A stretch of 64,000 nt of DNA from Neobacillus citreus (GTDB taxonomy: Bacteria; Bacillota; Bacilli; Bacillales; Cytobacillaceae). The stretch covers positions 46,632 through 110,631 of the forward strand of contig NZ_JAGYPE020000011.1 in NCBI RefSeq assembly GCF_018343545.2, given 5' to 3'. This document shows, piece by piece, positions 7,246-17,250 of the stretch. The notes below the pieces were generated by a model, which was not told where the DNA came from, made no database searches, and saw only the letters and a list, made by a program, of their open reading frames with translations. The position numbers were made by a program, and so were the translations under genes. Positions within the stretch are counted from its first letter, which is position 1. Every line of letters starts with the position of its first letter.

Positions 7246-9375
7246 TTGTTTGAACAAGCACTTCCCCTGCTGCAATCCCACTTTGGCTACAGCTCCTTCC
7301 GCACCGGCCAAGAGCAGGCAATTCAATCCGTTTTAACAGGAAATAACACTATATGCGTCATGCCGACTGGCGGCGGAAAATCGATCTGCTATCAGATTCC
7401 TGCTCTCATTCTCCCGGGTACCACCATTGTTGTCTCTCCGCTGATCTCATTAATGAAGGATCAAGTCGATGCCCTTATTCAGGTAGGAATTCCAGCCACT
7501 TTTATTAACAGTTCGCTTAGTTTCCAGGAGGCCTATGAACGAATCCAAGCAGCAAAGCACGGAGAATACAAATTATTGTACATAGCACCCGAACGGTTGG
7601 AATCGCCGGAATTCCTAAACGACCTTAGACAAATGGAAATCCCATTAATCGCAGTGGACGAAGCGCACTGTATTTCACAGTGGGGGCATGATTTCCGACC
7701 GAGCTATCGGCATATCCAAAAAATGATTCAAATGCTGCCGCAAAGGCCAAGCGTCATCGCCTTAACTGCAACGGCAACACCAAGGGTGCGGGAAGATATT
7801 TGCATCCTGCTGGAAATAGATGAACGAAACACCATTATCACAGGCTTTGAACGTGAAAATCTCTCATTCTCTGTCATTAAAGGACAGGATCGTCTTAAAT
7901 ATCTGTTAGATTATCTGAAAAAGAATGACAAAGAGGCAGGCATTATTTATGCTGCGACACGGAAAAATGTCGATATCCTTTACGAACGGCTCCGAAAGGA
8001 AAACATCAATGTCGCCCGTTATCATGCCGGAATGGGGGATGCGGAACGCGCCCTCGAGCAGGAACGGTTCTTAACAGACCAAGCTTCGGTTATGGTAGCG
8101 ACATCTGCATTTGGAATGGGAATCGACAAATCCAATATCCGCTATTGTATTCACCTGCAGCTTCCAAAAAACATGGAAAGCTACTATCAGGAAGCGGGAC
8201 GTGCAGGCCGTGACGGACTCGCCAGCGGATGTATCGTGCTCTACTCGCCGCAGGATGTGCAAATTCAGCGTTTTCTAATTGACCAATCCAGCGATAGGAC
8301 CAGAATGACTCAAGAACTTGAAAAACTCCAGCAGATGGTCGATTATTGCCATACAGAAAGCTGCCTGCAGGAATTTATTTTGCATTATTTTGGTGAGACA
8401 GAAACGGAGCCGTGCGGCAGATGCGGAAATTGCACGGACGCAAGGACAAGCATTGATGTAACAAAAGAAGCGCAAATGGTTTTGTCCTGTGTGATTCGGA
8501 TGGGGCAGCGCTTTGGTAAAAACATCACCGCACAGGTATTAACAGGCTCGAAAAATAAAAAAGTCACCGAAATGGGTTTCGAAAGGTTATCAACGTACGG
8601 AATCATGAAGGACAAAAGTGCAAAGGATGTCAGTGATTTTATCGAATTCTTGATTTCACAGGACTTGCTAGCGATCGAGCAAGGTACCTTTCCAACCATT
8701 TATGTATCAACAAAGGGAAAAGAAGTTTTACTCGGAAATCAGCAGGTCCATCGCAGGGAAACTGTCCAGGTGAAACAAGTAACTAAGAGTGACCCATTAT
8801 TTGAAGAATTAAGGGAAGCCCGCAAACGGATTGCCGAGGCAGAAAAAGTCCCTCCGTTTGTGATTTTCTCAGATGCTTCGCTAAAGGATATGTGTGCTAA
8901 GCTGCCGAAAGCAAGTGAAGAAATGTTAAATGTGAGCGGGGTAGGGGAACACAAGCTTCAAAAATATGGATTGGAGTTTATCCAAGTGATTCGAGCGTTT
9001 TTAGAGGAAAACCCAAACTACCAAAGCGAATTGGAACCTGAACCGGTCGCGGCAAAAAAGCCGGCGAAAAAAGCGGTGACAGATTCGCACTTAGAGACAT
9101 TGAACCTGCATCAAAGCCAATTATCCATTCAGGAAATAGCCGAACAGCGCGAGTTGGCAGTAAGCACTGTCGAAAATCATTTGCTGCAATGTGCCCAGCA
9201 GGGACTTGCTGTTGATTTTACAAGGCTGATTCCAGGCGAGTATATTCCGCTTTTAGAAAAAGCAGTGGAACAAGCTGGCCGGGACCGCCTAAAACCTATT
9301 AAAGATTTGCTTCCAGATGAAGTGAGTTATTTTATGATTAAAGTATATGTGTATTTTTTAAGCAAAAAAAAATAA
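7246..9375 (+). CDS. recQ: ATP-dependent DNA helicase RecQ
   Basis: 709-residue RecQ 3'-5' DNA helicase used in recombinational repair. Order of domains: helicase core with Walker A MPTGGGKS (39-46) and DEAH (138-141), SFGMGIDK-type motif V region and QEAGRAGRDG motif VI, a zinc-binding four-Cys RQC subdomain (about 368-396), a winged-helix, an HRDC domain (about 510-590), and an extra C-terminal helix-turn-helix domain. The extra domain makes it longer than the roughly 590-residue B. subtilis protein. TTG start follows AAAGGAGGA. It is a single-gene unit ended by a strong terminator at 9382. Confidence 0.93.
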   Translation: MFEQALPLLQSHFGYSSFRTGQEQAIQSVLTGNNTICVMPTGGGKSICYQIPALILPGTTIVVSPLISLMKDQVDALIQVGIPATFINSSLSFQEAYERIQAAKHGEYKLLYIAPERLESPEFLNDLRQMEIPLIAVDEAHCISQWGHDFRPSYRHIQKMIQMLPQRPSVIALTATATPRVREDICILLEIDERNTIITGFERENLSFSVIKGQDRLKYLLDYLKKNDKEAGIIYAATRKNVDILYERLRKENINVARYHAGMGDAERALEQERFLTDQASVMVATSAFGMGIDKSNIRYCIHLQLPKNMESYYQEAGRAGRDGLASGCIVLYSPQDVQIQRFLIDQSSDRTRMTQELEKLQQMVDYCHTESCLQEFILHYFGETETEPCGRCGNCTDARTSIDVTKEAQMVLSCVIRMGQRFGKNITAQVLTGSKNKKVTEMGFERLSTYGIMKDKSAKDVSDFIEFLISQDLLAIEQGTFPTIYVSTKGKEVLLGNQQVHRRETVQVKQVTKSDPLFEELREARKRIAEAEKVPPFVIFSDASLKDMCAKLPKASEEMLNVSGVGEHKLQKYGLEFIQVIRAFLEENPNYQSELEPEPVAAKKPAKKAVTDSHLETLNLHQSQLSIQEIAEQRELAVSTVENHLLQCAQQGLAVDFTRLIPGEYIPLLEKAVEQAGRDRLKPIKDLLPDEVSYFMIKVYVYFLSKKK

Positions 9376-9381
9376 AAACCT

Positions 9382-9419
9382 GGCTGTACAAGGCACTAGT
9401 GTTAGGTACAGCCTTTTTT
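9382..9419 (+). terminator. terminator after recQ
   Basis: Stem GGCTGTAC / GTACAGCC with a 16-base loop and six T residues. Confidence 0.8.
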
Positions 9420-9640
9420 GAAAGACGGGAATATAAATATCTGAAAATTCGAATAGTTTGTCGATATTCCTATAAATTTGTTCTATTTCCCCGGCAATTT
9501 GTCGATAAACGGATAAGCAGATTGAAAAGCATCCATCTGAATATAAACGTAATGGTGTTCATAAGCTTTTATGTACCATCAAATCCACAAAGTCGGCTAT
9601 AATAATTAAGTTTGTTAGATTCGATTTAAAGGAGCAAATC

Positions 9641-10753
9641 ATGAAAACGATGAAAAAAATTTCCCCTCAATATGATCCTTGGGAAGCCTATCTGGACATT
9701 GAGGAGTACGGAAAGCCCCAGTTGACGAATATTGAATTCACCACCACAACACTTTGCAATATGCGCTGCGAGCATTGTGCGGTCGGCTATACCTTGCAGA
9801 CAAAGGATCCGGAGGCTCTTCCGCTCGAACTGCTATTACAAAGGCTGGAGGAAATCCCGACACTAAGAGCCCTTAGCATCACTGGCGGCGAACCGATGCT
9901 TTCCCTTTCCTCAATCAAAAATTATGTCGTTCCCATTTTAAAATACGCACATGAACGCGGAGTGCGGACGCAAATCAATTCTAATTTAACAATGGACCTC
10001 GACCGCTATGAATTAATTATTCCTTATTTGGACGTCCTACATATTTCGCATAACTGGGGAACTATAGACGATTTTGTTGAGGGCGGTTTTGCCCGGATGG
10101 AAAAAAAGCCTGATCACCAGCAGCGGGCTAAATATTTTGAAAGAATGATAGAGAACAGCCGCGAGCTTGTCAAAGCAGGTGTGATGGTATCCGCAGAAAC
10201 AATGTTAAACAAACGGACGCTGCCGCATCTTGAAAAAATTCACCGGCAAATTGTCGATGAGATGCTTTGCCAAAGGCACGAGGTGCATCCGATGTATCCG
10301 AGTGACTTCGCTAGCAATTTGGAAGTACTGACGCTCGAAGAAATACGAGAGGCGATCCATCGTTTGTTGGACATTAGGGATGAAAAAACGTGGATGCTGT
10401 TTGGCACACTGCCATTTTATCCGTGCAACAATAAAGAGGAGGACCTTAACCTATTAAAACGGCTCTATTCCAGCAAAAATATCACCGTTCGAAACGACCC
10501 TGACGGCCGCTCCCGTCTAAATGTCAACATCTTCAACGGAGATATTATCGTAACTGATTTTGGTGATGCTCCTCCGCTCGGAAACATTCAAACGACGAAA
10601 CTTCAAGATGCGTATCAGACATGGCAAACCTCGAACTTAGCAAAAGAACTGAGCTGCCACTGTCCATCCGTAAGGTGTCTTGGCCCAAATATTCTTGTCA
10701 AAAACAGCTATTATCAAGACATTGATTTTTCAAAACGGCAGACCAATATTTAA
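9641..10753 (+). CDS. yfkAB: radical SAM / CxCxxxxC protein YfkAB
   Basis: 370-residue radical SAM protein of the YfkAB family. The radical SAM cluster motif CNMRCEHC supplies Cys39, Cys43 and Cys46, and SITGGEPML is the SAM-binding GGE segment. Near the C-terminus CHCPSVRC gives the second CxCxxxxC motif that names the family and may bind an auxiliary cluster. In B. subtilis the locus was first split as yfkA and yfkB; here it is one continuous frame. The reaction is unknown. ATG follows AAAGGAG, a TATAAT-like -10 is at 9598-9603, and it is a single-gene unit with its own terminator. Confidence 0.88.
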   Translation: MKTMKKISPQYDPWEAYLDIEEYGKPQLTNIEFTTTTLCNMRCEHCAVGYTLQTKDPEALPLELLLQRLEEIPTLRALSITGGEPMLSLSSIKNYVVPILKYAHERGVRTQINSNLTMDLDRYELIIPYLDVLHISHNWGTIDDFVEGGFARMEKKPDHQQRAKYFERMIENSRELVKAGVMVSAETMLNKRTLPHLEKIHRQIVDEMLCQRHEVHPMYPSDFASNLEVLTLEEIREAIHRLLDIRDEKTWMLFGTLPFYPCNNKEEDLNLLKRLYSSKNITVRNDPDGRSRLNVNIFNGDIIVTDFGDAPPLGNIQTTKLQDAYQTWQTSNLAKELSCHCPSVRCLGPNILVKNSYYQDIDFSKRQTNI

Positions 10754-10784
10754 AAGCAGGATGACAGAGTATCCTGCTTTTTTA
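10752..10784 (+). terminator. terminator after yfkAB
   Basis: Stem AAAAGCAGGAT / ATCCTGCTTTTTT, loop of eight bases, overlapping the stop codon. Confidence 0.8.
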
Positions 10785-10849
10785 TCTTACTATTTAGTAA
10801 AAATTCCCTTATACTAGAATTATAGGTTTATCCATAGGGGGTTTGTAGC

Positions 10850-11776
10850 ATGAGGATTTTAGTCGTTGGTGCAGGGGCAGTTGGCGGATATTTTGGCGGA
10901 CGCTTGCAGGAAAAAGGCGTTGATGTCACTTTTTTAGTAAGAGAAGGAAGAAAGAAGCAGCTTGACCAAGCAGGGCTTGTCATTGATAGTGTTCACGGCA
11001 GCGTCACACTGACTCCAAAACTGATTTTGTCTGGAGAGGAAGCGGATCCGTTTGACTTAATCCTGCTCTCGACGAAAGCCTATCACCTGCAAGGTGCAAT
11101 TGATAGCTTCCGGCAATATGTAAATGAAAAGACAGCCATTCTTCCATTATTAAACGGAATCTCCCATATTGAACAATTAGCAGCAGAGTTCGGCCAAGAG
11201 CGGATCATTGGCGGCCTGTGCTTTATTGAAACTACCCTAGACCAAGAGGGAAGAATCATCCAAACAAGCCCAAGACACGATATTGTCTTTGGTGAATTAA
11301 CCGGTGAAAAGACTGAAAGAATCTTAAAAATTGAAGAAGCCTTCAGCGGCACTAGGTCTGGCTATCGACTCAGCGACAACATTAATCAGGATTTATGGAA
11401 CAAATATTTGTTTATTTCGATGATGTCAGGAATTACGACTCTGATGAGGGCGCCGATTGGACCAATCAGGGAAATGCCAAGCGGCCGGGCAACAATCGAA
11501 AAACTGTCACAAGAAATCATTTCCGTCATGAACAAAATTGGTGCGCCTCTGCCTGAAGATATAGCAGCACTTCAACTGAATCAAATTGATAGCTTGGGCT
11601 ATGCGATGAAATCCTCGATGCAGCGGGATATGGAGAAGCAGCTTTCTGTCGAAGCGGACCATCTGCATGGGTATTTATTAACAATCGCTCGTAAAGAACA
11701 AATTCCAGTTCCGGTTTTAGATGCTGTTTATGCCAATTTAAAAGTGTATGAACTGCAACTGCAGCAAGGCAAATAA
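10850..11776 (+). CDS. ketopantoate reductase family protein (PanE/ApbA)
   Basis: 308-residue NADPH-dependent reductase family that makes pantoate from 2-dehydropantoate in coenzyme A synthesis. The N-terminal Rossmann motif GAGAVGGYFGGRL is at residues 7-19. The C-terminal half carries NINQDLWNKYLFIS, where the Lys corresponds to the family catalytic Lys, and SSMQRDMEK, the usual substrate-binding stretch. Bacilli often carry two paralogues (YlbQ, the true PanE, and YkpB), and I cannot say which this is, so no symbol is given. It is monocistronic and converges with an MFS gene; the hairpin between them serves mainly the other strand. Confidence 0.82.
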   Translation: MRILVVGAGAVGGYFGGRLQEKGVDVTFLVREGRKKQLDQAGLVIDSVHGSVTLTPKLILSGEEADPFDLILLSTKAYHLQGAIDSFRQYVNEKTAILPLLNGISHIEQLAAEFGQERIIGGLCFIETTLDQEGRIIQTSPRHDIVFGELTGEKTERILKIEEAFSGTRSGYRLSDNINQDLWNKYLFISMMSGITTLMRAPIGPIREMPSGRATIEKLSQEIISVMNKIGAPLPEDIAALQLNQIDSLGYAMKSSMQRDMEKQLSVEADHLHGYLLTIARKEQIPVPVLDAVYANLKVYELQLQQGK

Positions 11777-11780
11777 ATAA

Positions 11781-11811
11781 TAAAAAGGGTGAGCAAAAAG
11801 TTGCTCACCCT
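11781..11811 (-). terminator. terminator for the MFS gene
   Basis: Stem AGGGTGAGCA / TGCTCACCCT; the T-run lies on the minus-strand side (AAAAA at 11782-11786 on plus). It may act weakly for the plus-strand gene too. Confidence 0.65.
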
Positions 11812-13038
11812 CTATGCCGTGTGCTTTGCCAGCTTTGGATGCTTATTCATAGATACCAACAAAATTACACCGCTAATGATTAATAACGCGCTGGTACTGA
11901 TAAATACAGCCGAAAAACCAAGATATCCGGAAATAAAGCCGCCGAGCATTGGGCCAATGATGTTTCCAAGAAACCTCAGACTGTTGTTATAGCCAAGAAC
12001 CTCACCTTGCATGGCAAGAGGTGCCTCCTGGCGGATATAAGCAATTCGCACCGGAATAATTCCCCCGATGGCAACCCCTAGAACAAACCGAATGATGACC
12101 AGCTGCCAAAGATTTGTAACCGCGGCCCCAGGTAAGTAAATAATTCCCGCTAGGAAAAGAAGAATCACCAAAACCTTAATATAACCGTGCCGGTCGGCAA
12201 TATTTCCCCATCTTCTGGACATCAACAAATTCCCTAAACCAGCAGCAGAAAAAGCAATTCCTGAATAAAAGGCGATATTTTTAGGGCCATGCAGCTCGCC
12301 TACAAATAGTGATAGGATTGGCTGAATACTAAAATGGGCGATTTGTACAAGGGCTGAGATGAGCAGAACAGTCAGCATGACCGGATTACGGATAATATGC
12401 TGGACAACTTCTTTGCTTGAATAGTGGGACCTCACTCCCTTTTTTACTTCTATTCGAACTTCTTTTACTGCCAGCACAAGCAGGGCGGAAAGGAAAATCG
12501 TGACGGAGGTCCACTTAAAGGTGTCTGCATAGCCAAAGGTGTCAGCGAGAACCCCGCCAAGCATCGGGCCTAATAAGGAACCCGTAATACTTCCTGTTTG
12601 CAGGGTGCCGAGGACACGGCCGGCAATTTCCTTCGGCGTTTGTGTGGAGATAAGTGCCTGTGACATTGGAATAAATCCTGAGAAGAAGCCCATAAAAAAG
12701 CGGAGCATGAAAAGCTGCCAAACCGATTGGGCAAACCCAATTAACAGGATCGAAAAAGCCATTCCCATTCCGGAAATGATCAGGATTTTTCTTCTGCCAT
12801 AACGGTCGCCGATCCTGCCCCAAATCGGTGAAAAGAGGAAGGCGGACACAAATGTAATACCGAATGTTAAACCTGACCAATGCTGGACGTATTTCTCTGA
12901 AAAATCACCCAGTGACTCGATGTACAGGGAGATAAACGGCAGAACCATTGTCATGCTTCCAGCTACAAAAAAGTTGGCGAACCACATGATGGCCAAATTT
13001 CGTTTTGCCTGGTCCTGTTGTTTCAAGTTAGATAACAC
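11812..13038 (-). CDS. MFS multidrug-type efflux transporter
   Basis: 408-residue major facilitator with about 12 transmembrane helices, of the drug:H+ antiporter-1 group and MdtG-like. Motif A, GRIGDRYGRRK, lies in the loop between helices 2 and 3, and a second related loop GNIADRHGY follows helix 8. GLLGPMLGG-type motif C (here SLLGPMLGGVLAD) marks exporters. GTG at 13038 is used; the upstream AGAAAG is a poor ribosome binding site, so the start is uncertain by several codons. The substrate is unknown. No regulator is adjacent: the next gene is divergent and belongs to gluconate uptake. Confidence 0.82.
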   Translation of the reverse strand: MLSNLKQQDQAKRNLAIMWFANFFVAGSMTMVLPFISLYIESLGDFSEKYVQHWSGLTFGITFVSAFLFSPIWGRIGDRYGRRKILIISGMGMAFSILLIGFAQSVWQLFMLRFFMGFFSGFIPMSQALISTQTPKEIAGRVLGTLQTGSITGSLLGPMLGGVLADTFGYADTFKWTSVTIFLSALLVLAVKEVRIEVKKGVRSHYSSKEVVQHIIRNPVMLTVLLISALVQIAHFSIQPILSLFVGELHGPKNIAFYSGIAFSAAGLGNLLMSRRWGNIADRHGYIKVLVILLFLAGIIYLPGAAVTNLWQLVIIRFVLGVAIGGIIPVRIAYIRQEAPLAMQGEVLGYNNSLRFLGNIIGPMLGGFISGYLGFSAVFISTSALLIISGVILLVSMNKHPKLAKHTA

Positions 13039-13257
13039 TTCTTTCTGTATTTATTTCGATTCTCTAAATATTATTTTACCGAAATTTCTGAAAAATTTAA
13101 ATAGGAAATTTCATTTATATTTATGGTTTGACGGATTGGCTATTTGTATAAGCTCGTACTCGTTGAAGAACAATAAGGAGAAATTTAGCAAATAGGCGTG
13201 AAAATGGTTTCAAATCATTTATAAGCTTTTTTACATTACAGAAGGGTGGCAGTTATA

Positions 13258-14589
13258 ATGGATACATATTTGTTACTCATCACACTGCTGGCAATTATCA
13301 TTGTCATTTTAGGAGTTTCTTGGTTTAAGTGGCATGCATTTATTAGTTTAATGGTCGCAGCACTATTCTTGGCGATTTTTTCCGGTATGGGATGGGACAA
13401 GATTGTCGGTTCCTATGAAACAGGGGTCGGCGCAGTCTTAGGACACTTAGTGGGCATTTTGGCCCTAGGTACGATTTTAGGTAAAATGCTCGCTGAATCA
13501 GGGGCAGGATTGCAAATTGCCAATTTCTTTATTAGGGCATTTGGCGAAAAGAAGCTGCCATGGGCGATGTTTTTCTCAGGCTTTATAATTGGTATTCCCG
13601 TTTTTTTTGAAGTGGGAATTTTAATTCTGTTACCGCTGGTTATTTCCATCCAAAAAGCATCTAAACAAAATATTTTATTAGTTGGTCTGCCGGCTATTGC
13701 TGGTTTGTCCATCACACACGGTCTTGTCCCGCCGCATCCGGGGGCGATTGCGGCAATCGGAATTTATGGGGCTAATCTCGGAAAAGTATTGCTGTACTCT
13801 TTAATTATTGCGATTCCTACAGGTATAATTGGCGGGCCGTTATTTGCATGGATGATTAACAAACGGGTTATCCCGACCGGCGAACCAACGTTGGTGAAAA
13901 TCGACGATCAAGCCGATAAAAAGTCGGTACCAAGTGTTGGTGTTTCCTTCCTATCGATCTTAATGCCAGTCATATTAATGATATTAGGAACAGCGGCACC
14001 ATATCTGCATCTTTCAGCTGGTGCGCAAAAAGTGTTAACCTTTATCGGCAGCCCAGTCATCGCTCTGTTAATTTCTTGTTTCTTAGCTTTTTATTTCCTT
14101 GGCTTCCGTCATGGAATGGATAGGAACTTAATTAAGAAACTCGTGGAAGAATGTATTATACCAGTCGGTTCAATTATTTTAATCATTGGTGCAGGCGGCG
14201 GTTTTAAGCAAATTCTTATTGATAGCGGCGTGGCGAAAGTAATTGCCAGCATGTCTCAGGATTTGAATATATCACCACTTGTACTGGCGTTCTTGATTGC
14301 AGGGTTAATCCGGATTGCCACAGGCTCTGCAACAGTGGCATTAACGACTGCTGCTGGAATCGTTGCTCCCATTGTGGCCGGAATGTCAGGAGTCAATTTA
14401 GAATTGCTGGTTATTGCAACAGGCGCAGGCTCGTTAATGTTCTCACACGTCAATGACGCCGGGTTCTGGATGGTTAAAGAATACTTGGGACTAACTCTTG
14501 AAGAAACCTTTAAAACGTGGACGGTACTCGAAACAATTCTTTCCTTTGTCGCCTTTATTGGGGCACTTATAGTGAATATGCTTGTCTAA
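13258..14589 (+). CDS. gntP: gluconate:H+ symporter GntP
   Basis: 443-residue GntP-family permease with about 12-14 transmembrane helices. Family stretches are visible: GIPVFFEVGILILLPL, ITHGLVPPHPGA and HVNDAGFWMVKEY near the C-terminus. It imports gluconate or a related aldonate. I start at ATG 13258, eight bases after AAGGGTGG; the GTG at 13246 lies inside that ribosome binding site. It converges with gntK and its regulator. An imperfect inverted repeat (AAATGGTTTCAAATCATTT, 13202-13220) just upstream could be an operator for the RpiR-type regulator. Members also import other sugar acids, so gluconate rests on the kinase next door. Confidence 0.88.
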   Translation: MDTYLLLITLLAIIIVILGVSWFKWHAFISLMVAALFLAIFSGMGWDKIVGSYETGVGAVLGHLVGILALGTILGKMLAESGAGLQIANFFIRAFGEKKLPWAMFFSGFIIGIPVFFEVGILILLPLVISIQKASKQNILLVGLPAIAGLSITHGLVPPHPGAIAAIGIYGANLGKVLLYSLIIAIPTGIIGGPLFAWMINKRVIPTGEPTLVKIDDQADKKSVPSVGVSFLSILMPVILMILGTAAPYLHLSAGAQKVLTFIGSPVIALLISCFLAFYFLGFRHGMDRNLIKKLVEECIIPVGSIILIIGAGGGFKQILIDSGVAKVIASMSQDLNISPLVLAFLIAGLIRIATGSATVALTTAAGIVAPIVAGMSGVNLELLVIATGAGSLMFSHVNDAGFWMVKEYLGLTLEETFKTWTVLETILSFVAFIGALIVNMLV

Positions 14590-14593
14590 GTAA

Positions 14594-14625
14594 AAAAGCA
14601 GAGGATGCCTCAAAAAGGCATCCTC
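14594..14625. terminator. terminator between gntP and the RpiR regulator
   Basis: Ten-bp stem GAGGATGCCT / AGGCATCCTC. The minus-strand side has six T residues, the plus-strand side only ATTTAG. Confidence 0.7.
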
Positions 14626-14633
14626 ATTTAGAT

Positions 14634-15479
14634 TTACATTCGTGTATTAGAAATGGCTTCCCTAACTTTATCAAGTGAGTTTTTGGCCTTGTCCTTATTG
14701 CGGATCATCATGTTAACATAAAGAGCATCTATCAGGCTTAATTGGCCGATTCTCGAAGACAGTGCTTCGGAGCGGTATTCGGTCTCTTCAGAGCTTGTAA
14801 AAAGAGCAACATCCACGTTTTGTCCAATTGGTGATTTTGGATAGCTTGTAATACCGATTGTTTTGGCGCCATTTTTTTGCGCTGTTCTTAAAATATTGAT
14901 GGTGTCTTTGTTTGTTCCCGAATGAGAAATCACCACAGCCACATCTTTTTCGCCGAGCTGGGAAGCCGACATAAGCTGGAAATGGGAATCGATAAAGGCA
15001 AATGCTTTAATCCCTGTCCGGACAAACTTGTGGAAAGCATCCATGGCGATTACATTTGAGCCGCCCGTTCCATAGAACTCAACCCGGTCAGCCTGCAATA
15101 ATAAATCAACTGCCTTTTGAATAGAAGGCCCATCGAGAATCTGCAAGGTGTTTTCCAATGCTCTAATATTTGACTGAAAAATTTTCACCGCTACTGTCTT
15201 CTCCGTATCATCTTCCTTAATTTCTTCATGAATCTGTTGAATAGGTTCAAATATTTCAGAAGCGAGGGCAATTTTCATTGCCTGGTACCCCTTGAAACCA
15301 ATCCTTTTGCAAAACCGAAAAACAGTGGCATCAGCGACATTCAAATCCTCTGCCACTTCGTTTATGGTGTTATGAATGATTTTTTCGGGACTGTCCAAGA
15401 TGTAGTCAGCAATCTTTTTTTCTTTTTCACTAAGCCTTGCGTAATAAGAACGAATTTTTCCTAGACAGTTTTGCGGCAT
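14634..15479 (-). CDS. MurR/RpiR family transcriptional regulator
   Basis: 281-residue regulator: an N-terminal RpiR helix-turn-helix domain (about 1-77, with NEVAEDLNVADATVFRFCKR as the recognition region) and a C-terminal SIS sugar-phosphate-binding domain (about 120-260, with YGTGGSN and ISHSGTNKDT). It begins six bases after the gntK stop and must be co-transcribed with it. The likely ligand is 6-phosphogluconate, by context. B. subtilis controls gluconate use with a GntR-family repressor instead, so this locus uses a different regulator type. Whether it activates or represses cannot be told. Confidence 0.88.
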   Translation of the reverse strand: MPQNCLGKIRSYYARLSEKEKKIADYILDSPEKIIHNTINEVAEDLNVADATVFRFCKRIGFKGYQAMKIALASEIFEPIQQIHEEIKEDDTEKTVAVKIFQSNIRALENTLQILDGPSIQKAVDLLLQADRVEFYGTGGSNVIAMDAFHKFVRTGIKAFAFIDSHFQLMSASQLGEKDVAVVISHSGTNKDTINILRTAQKNGAKTIGITSYPKSPIGQNVDVALFTSSEETEYRSEALSSRIGQLSLIDALYVNMMIRNKDKAKNSLDKVREAISNTRM

Positions 15480-15485
15480 TGGTGA

Positions 15486-17030
15486 TTACCTCACCCATTT
15501 TTGCTGGAAGCTGCTGATGGCCCCGTATTCTTCGCTAAATAACCGTGATAGGCGGATATAAATCGGGATTAGGTCCTCATAAATGGCCACATTTTCCTCA
15601 ATTGGCTGGTGGGCATGGGTGGAACCGACCAATTCTGACATAATCGAGAAATCTTCAATCTCTCCAAGTGCATACATACCAAGGACAACAGCACCTAGGC
15701 AGGAACTTTCAAAGCTTTCCGGTACAACAACTTCCTGGTTGAAAATATCCGCCATCATTTGTCTCCACAATGCTGACCGGGCAAACCCGCCTGTTGCCTG
15801 GATTTTTTGCGGTACGCCAATCATTTCCTGAAGGGCGAGCATAACGGTATATAAATTTAGAATGACACCTTCAAGGACAGAACGAATCATATGCTCTTTT
15901 TTGTGATGAAGGCCAAGTCCAAAAAACGAACCGCGGGCATTGGCATTCCATAAAGGTGCACGTTCACCCGCCAAATACGGATGGAAAATGAGCCCCTCTG
16001 CACCAGGCGTGACCTTGTCGGCAATTTTTGTTAAGACATCGTAAGGGTCGATGCCAAGTCGTTTTGCTGTTTCAACCTCCGACCAGGCAAGCTGATCGCG
16101 AACCCAGCGGAAGGTCATCCCGCCGTTATTGACTGGACCGCCGACAACCCAATGATTTTCAGTTAACGCATAACAGAAAATTCTCCCTTTTGGATCAGTC
16201 ACTGGCTTGTCCGTGACAGTCCGAATCGCGCCGCTGGTGCCGATCGTGACAGCCATTACTCCTGGGTCAATGGCGTTGACGCCGAGATTGGAAAGAACAC
16301 CGTCACTAGCTCCGACTACAAATGGAGTGTTCCCTGATATTCCAAGCTCCTCGACATATTCATTTTTTAAGCCGGTTAAATAAAACTTTGTTGAAACTGG
16401 TTCAGGCAATTGTTCAGTGGTAATACCGGCAACACTTAGTGCTTCTGCATCCCAATTAAGCTGTTCGAGGTTAAACAGCCCTGTTGCAGAGGCGATGGAA
16501 TAATCCATCACATAACGATTAAATAGCTTAAAGAATATGTACTCTTTAATACCGATAAATTTGCTGGTTTTGCTAAAGATTTCAGGATGATCCTCTTTTA
16601 GCCAAGTAATTTTGGCAAGCGGTGACATCGGATGAATCGGTGTTCCGGTTCTACGGTAAATGGCAAGACCATTCAATTCGTTTTTAATTTTTTCAGCTGT
16701 TTCTGTAGCGCGGCTATCTGCCCACGTAATGCAGCGGGTAATTGGTTTACCGTTATCATCCATGGCGATAAGGCTGTGCATGGCGGAACTAAAGGAAACA
16801 AGCTTAAGCTGTTCCAAATTGATTTCGCCCTTTTTGATAGCTACTTTCATCGTTTCTAGGACAGCTTGGAAAATTTCCTCCGGATCCTGTTCTGCAATGG
16901 ACGGGGCAGGGCTGTATAAAGGGTATTCAACATGATGCATGCTGATAACTTTCCCTTTTTCTGCAAAAAGAACTGACTTTGTACTTGTGGTACCAATATC
17001 AACACCGAGATAGTAAGAGGTTTTAGTCAT
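15486..17030 (-). CDS. gntK: gluconokinase (FGGY family)
   Basis: 514-residue FGGY carbohydrate kinase, almost the same length as B. subtilis GntK (513). It phosphorylates gluconate to 6-phosphogluconate for the pentose phosphate pathway. The N-terminal phosphate loop is GVDIGTTSTKSV (9-20), the catalytic Asp is in VGASDGVLSNLG, and TIGTSGA and GGFARSALW mark the ATP site. ATG follows AAAGGAG by nine bases. It is the first gene of a two-gene operon with the RpiR regulator, and gntP faces it from the other side. FGGY kinases also act on xylulose or glycerol; the neighbours favour gluconate. Confidence 0.88.
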   Translation of the reverse strand: MTKTSYYLGVDIGTTSTKSVLFAEKGKVISMHHVEYPLYSPAPSIAEQDPEEIFQAVLETMKVAIKKGEINLEQLKLVSFSSAMHSLIAMDDNGKPITRCITWADSRATETAEKIKNELNGLAIYRRTGTPIHPMSPLAKITWLKEDHPEIFSKTSKFIGIKEYIFFKLFNRYVMDYSIASATGLFNLEQLNWDAEALSVAGITTEQLPEPVSTKFYLTGLKNEYVEELGISGNTPFVVGASDGVLSNLGVNAIDPGVMAVTIGTSGAIRTVTDKPVTDPKGRIFCYALTENHWVVGGPVNNGGMTFRWVRDQLAWSEVETAKRLGIDPYDVLTKIADKVTPGAEGLIFHPYLAGERAPLWNANARGSFFGLGLHHKKEHMIRSVLEGVILNLYTVMLALQEMIGVPQKIQATGGFARSALWRQMMADIFNQEVVVPESFESSCLGAVVLGMYALGEIEDFSIMSELVGSTHAHQPIEENVAIYEDLIPIYIRLSRLFSEEYGAISSFQQKWVR

Positions 17031-17250
17031 TGGGTTAATCTCCTTTATGAAGCGTTATTGTATAGTTCAAAAAATTTTTACTCCAGTATCATTATATAAG
17101 AAAAAATATTCCTGCACACTACAATTTGTCCTATAACTATTGTTAAACATACATAAAGAGATTATTAGATAGTTTTAAAAAAGAAAGGGAAAAAGGTGTT
17201 TGTAGCGAATATTTTAAACGTATATGCAAATTATTACGGGAGGGAAGTTC

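Noticed and set aside
9399-9602. 67-codon frame after recQ
   Set aside because: It begins inside the recQ terminator, has no ribosome binding site and ends in the promoter of yfkAB.
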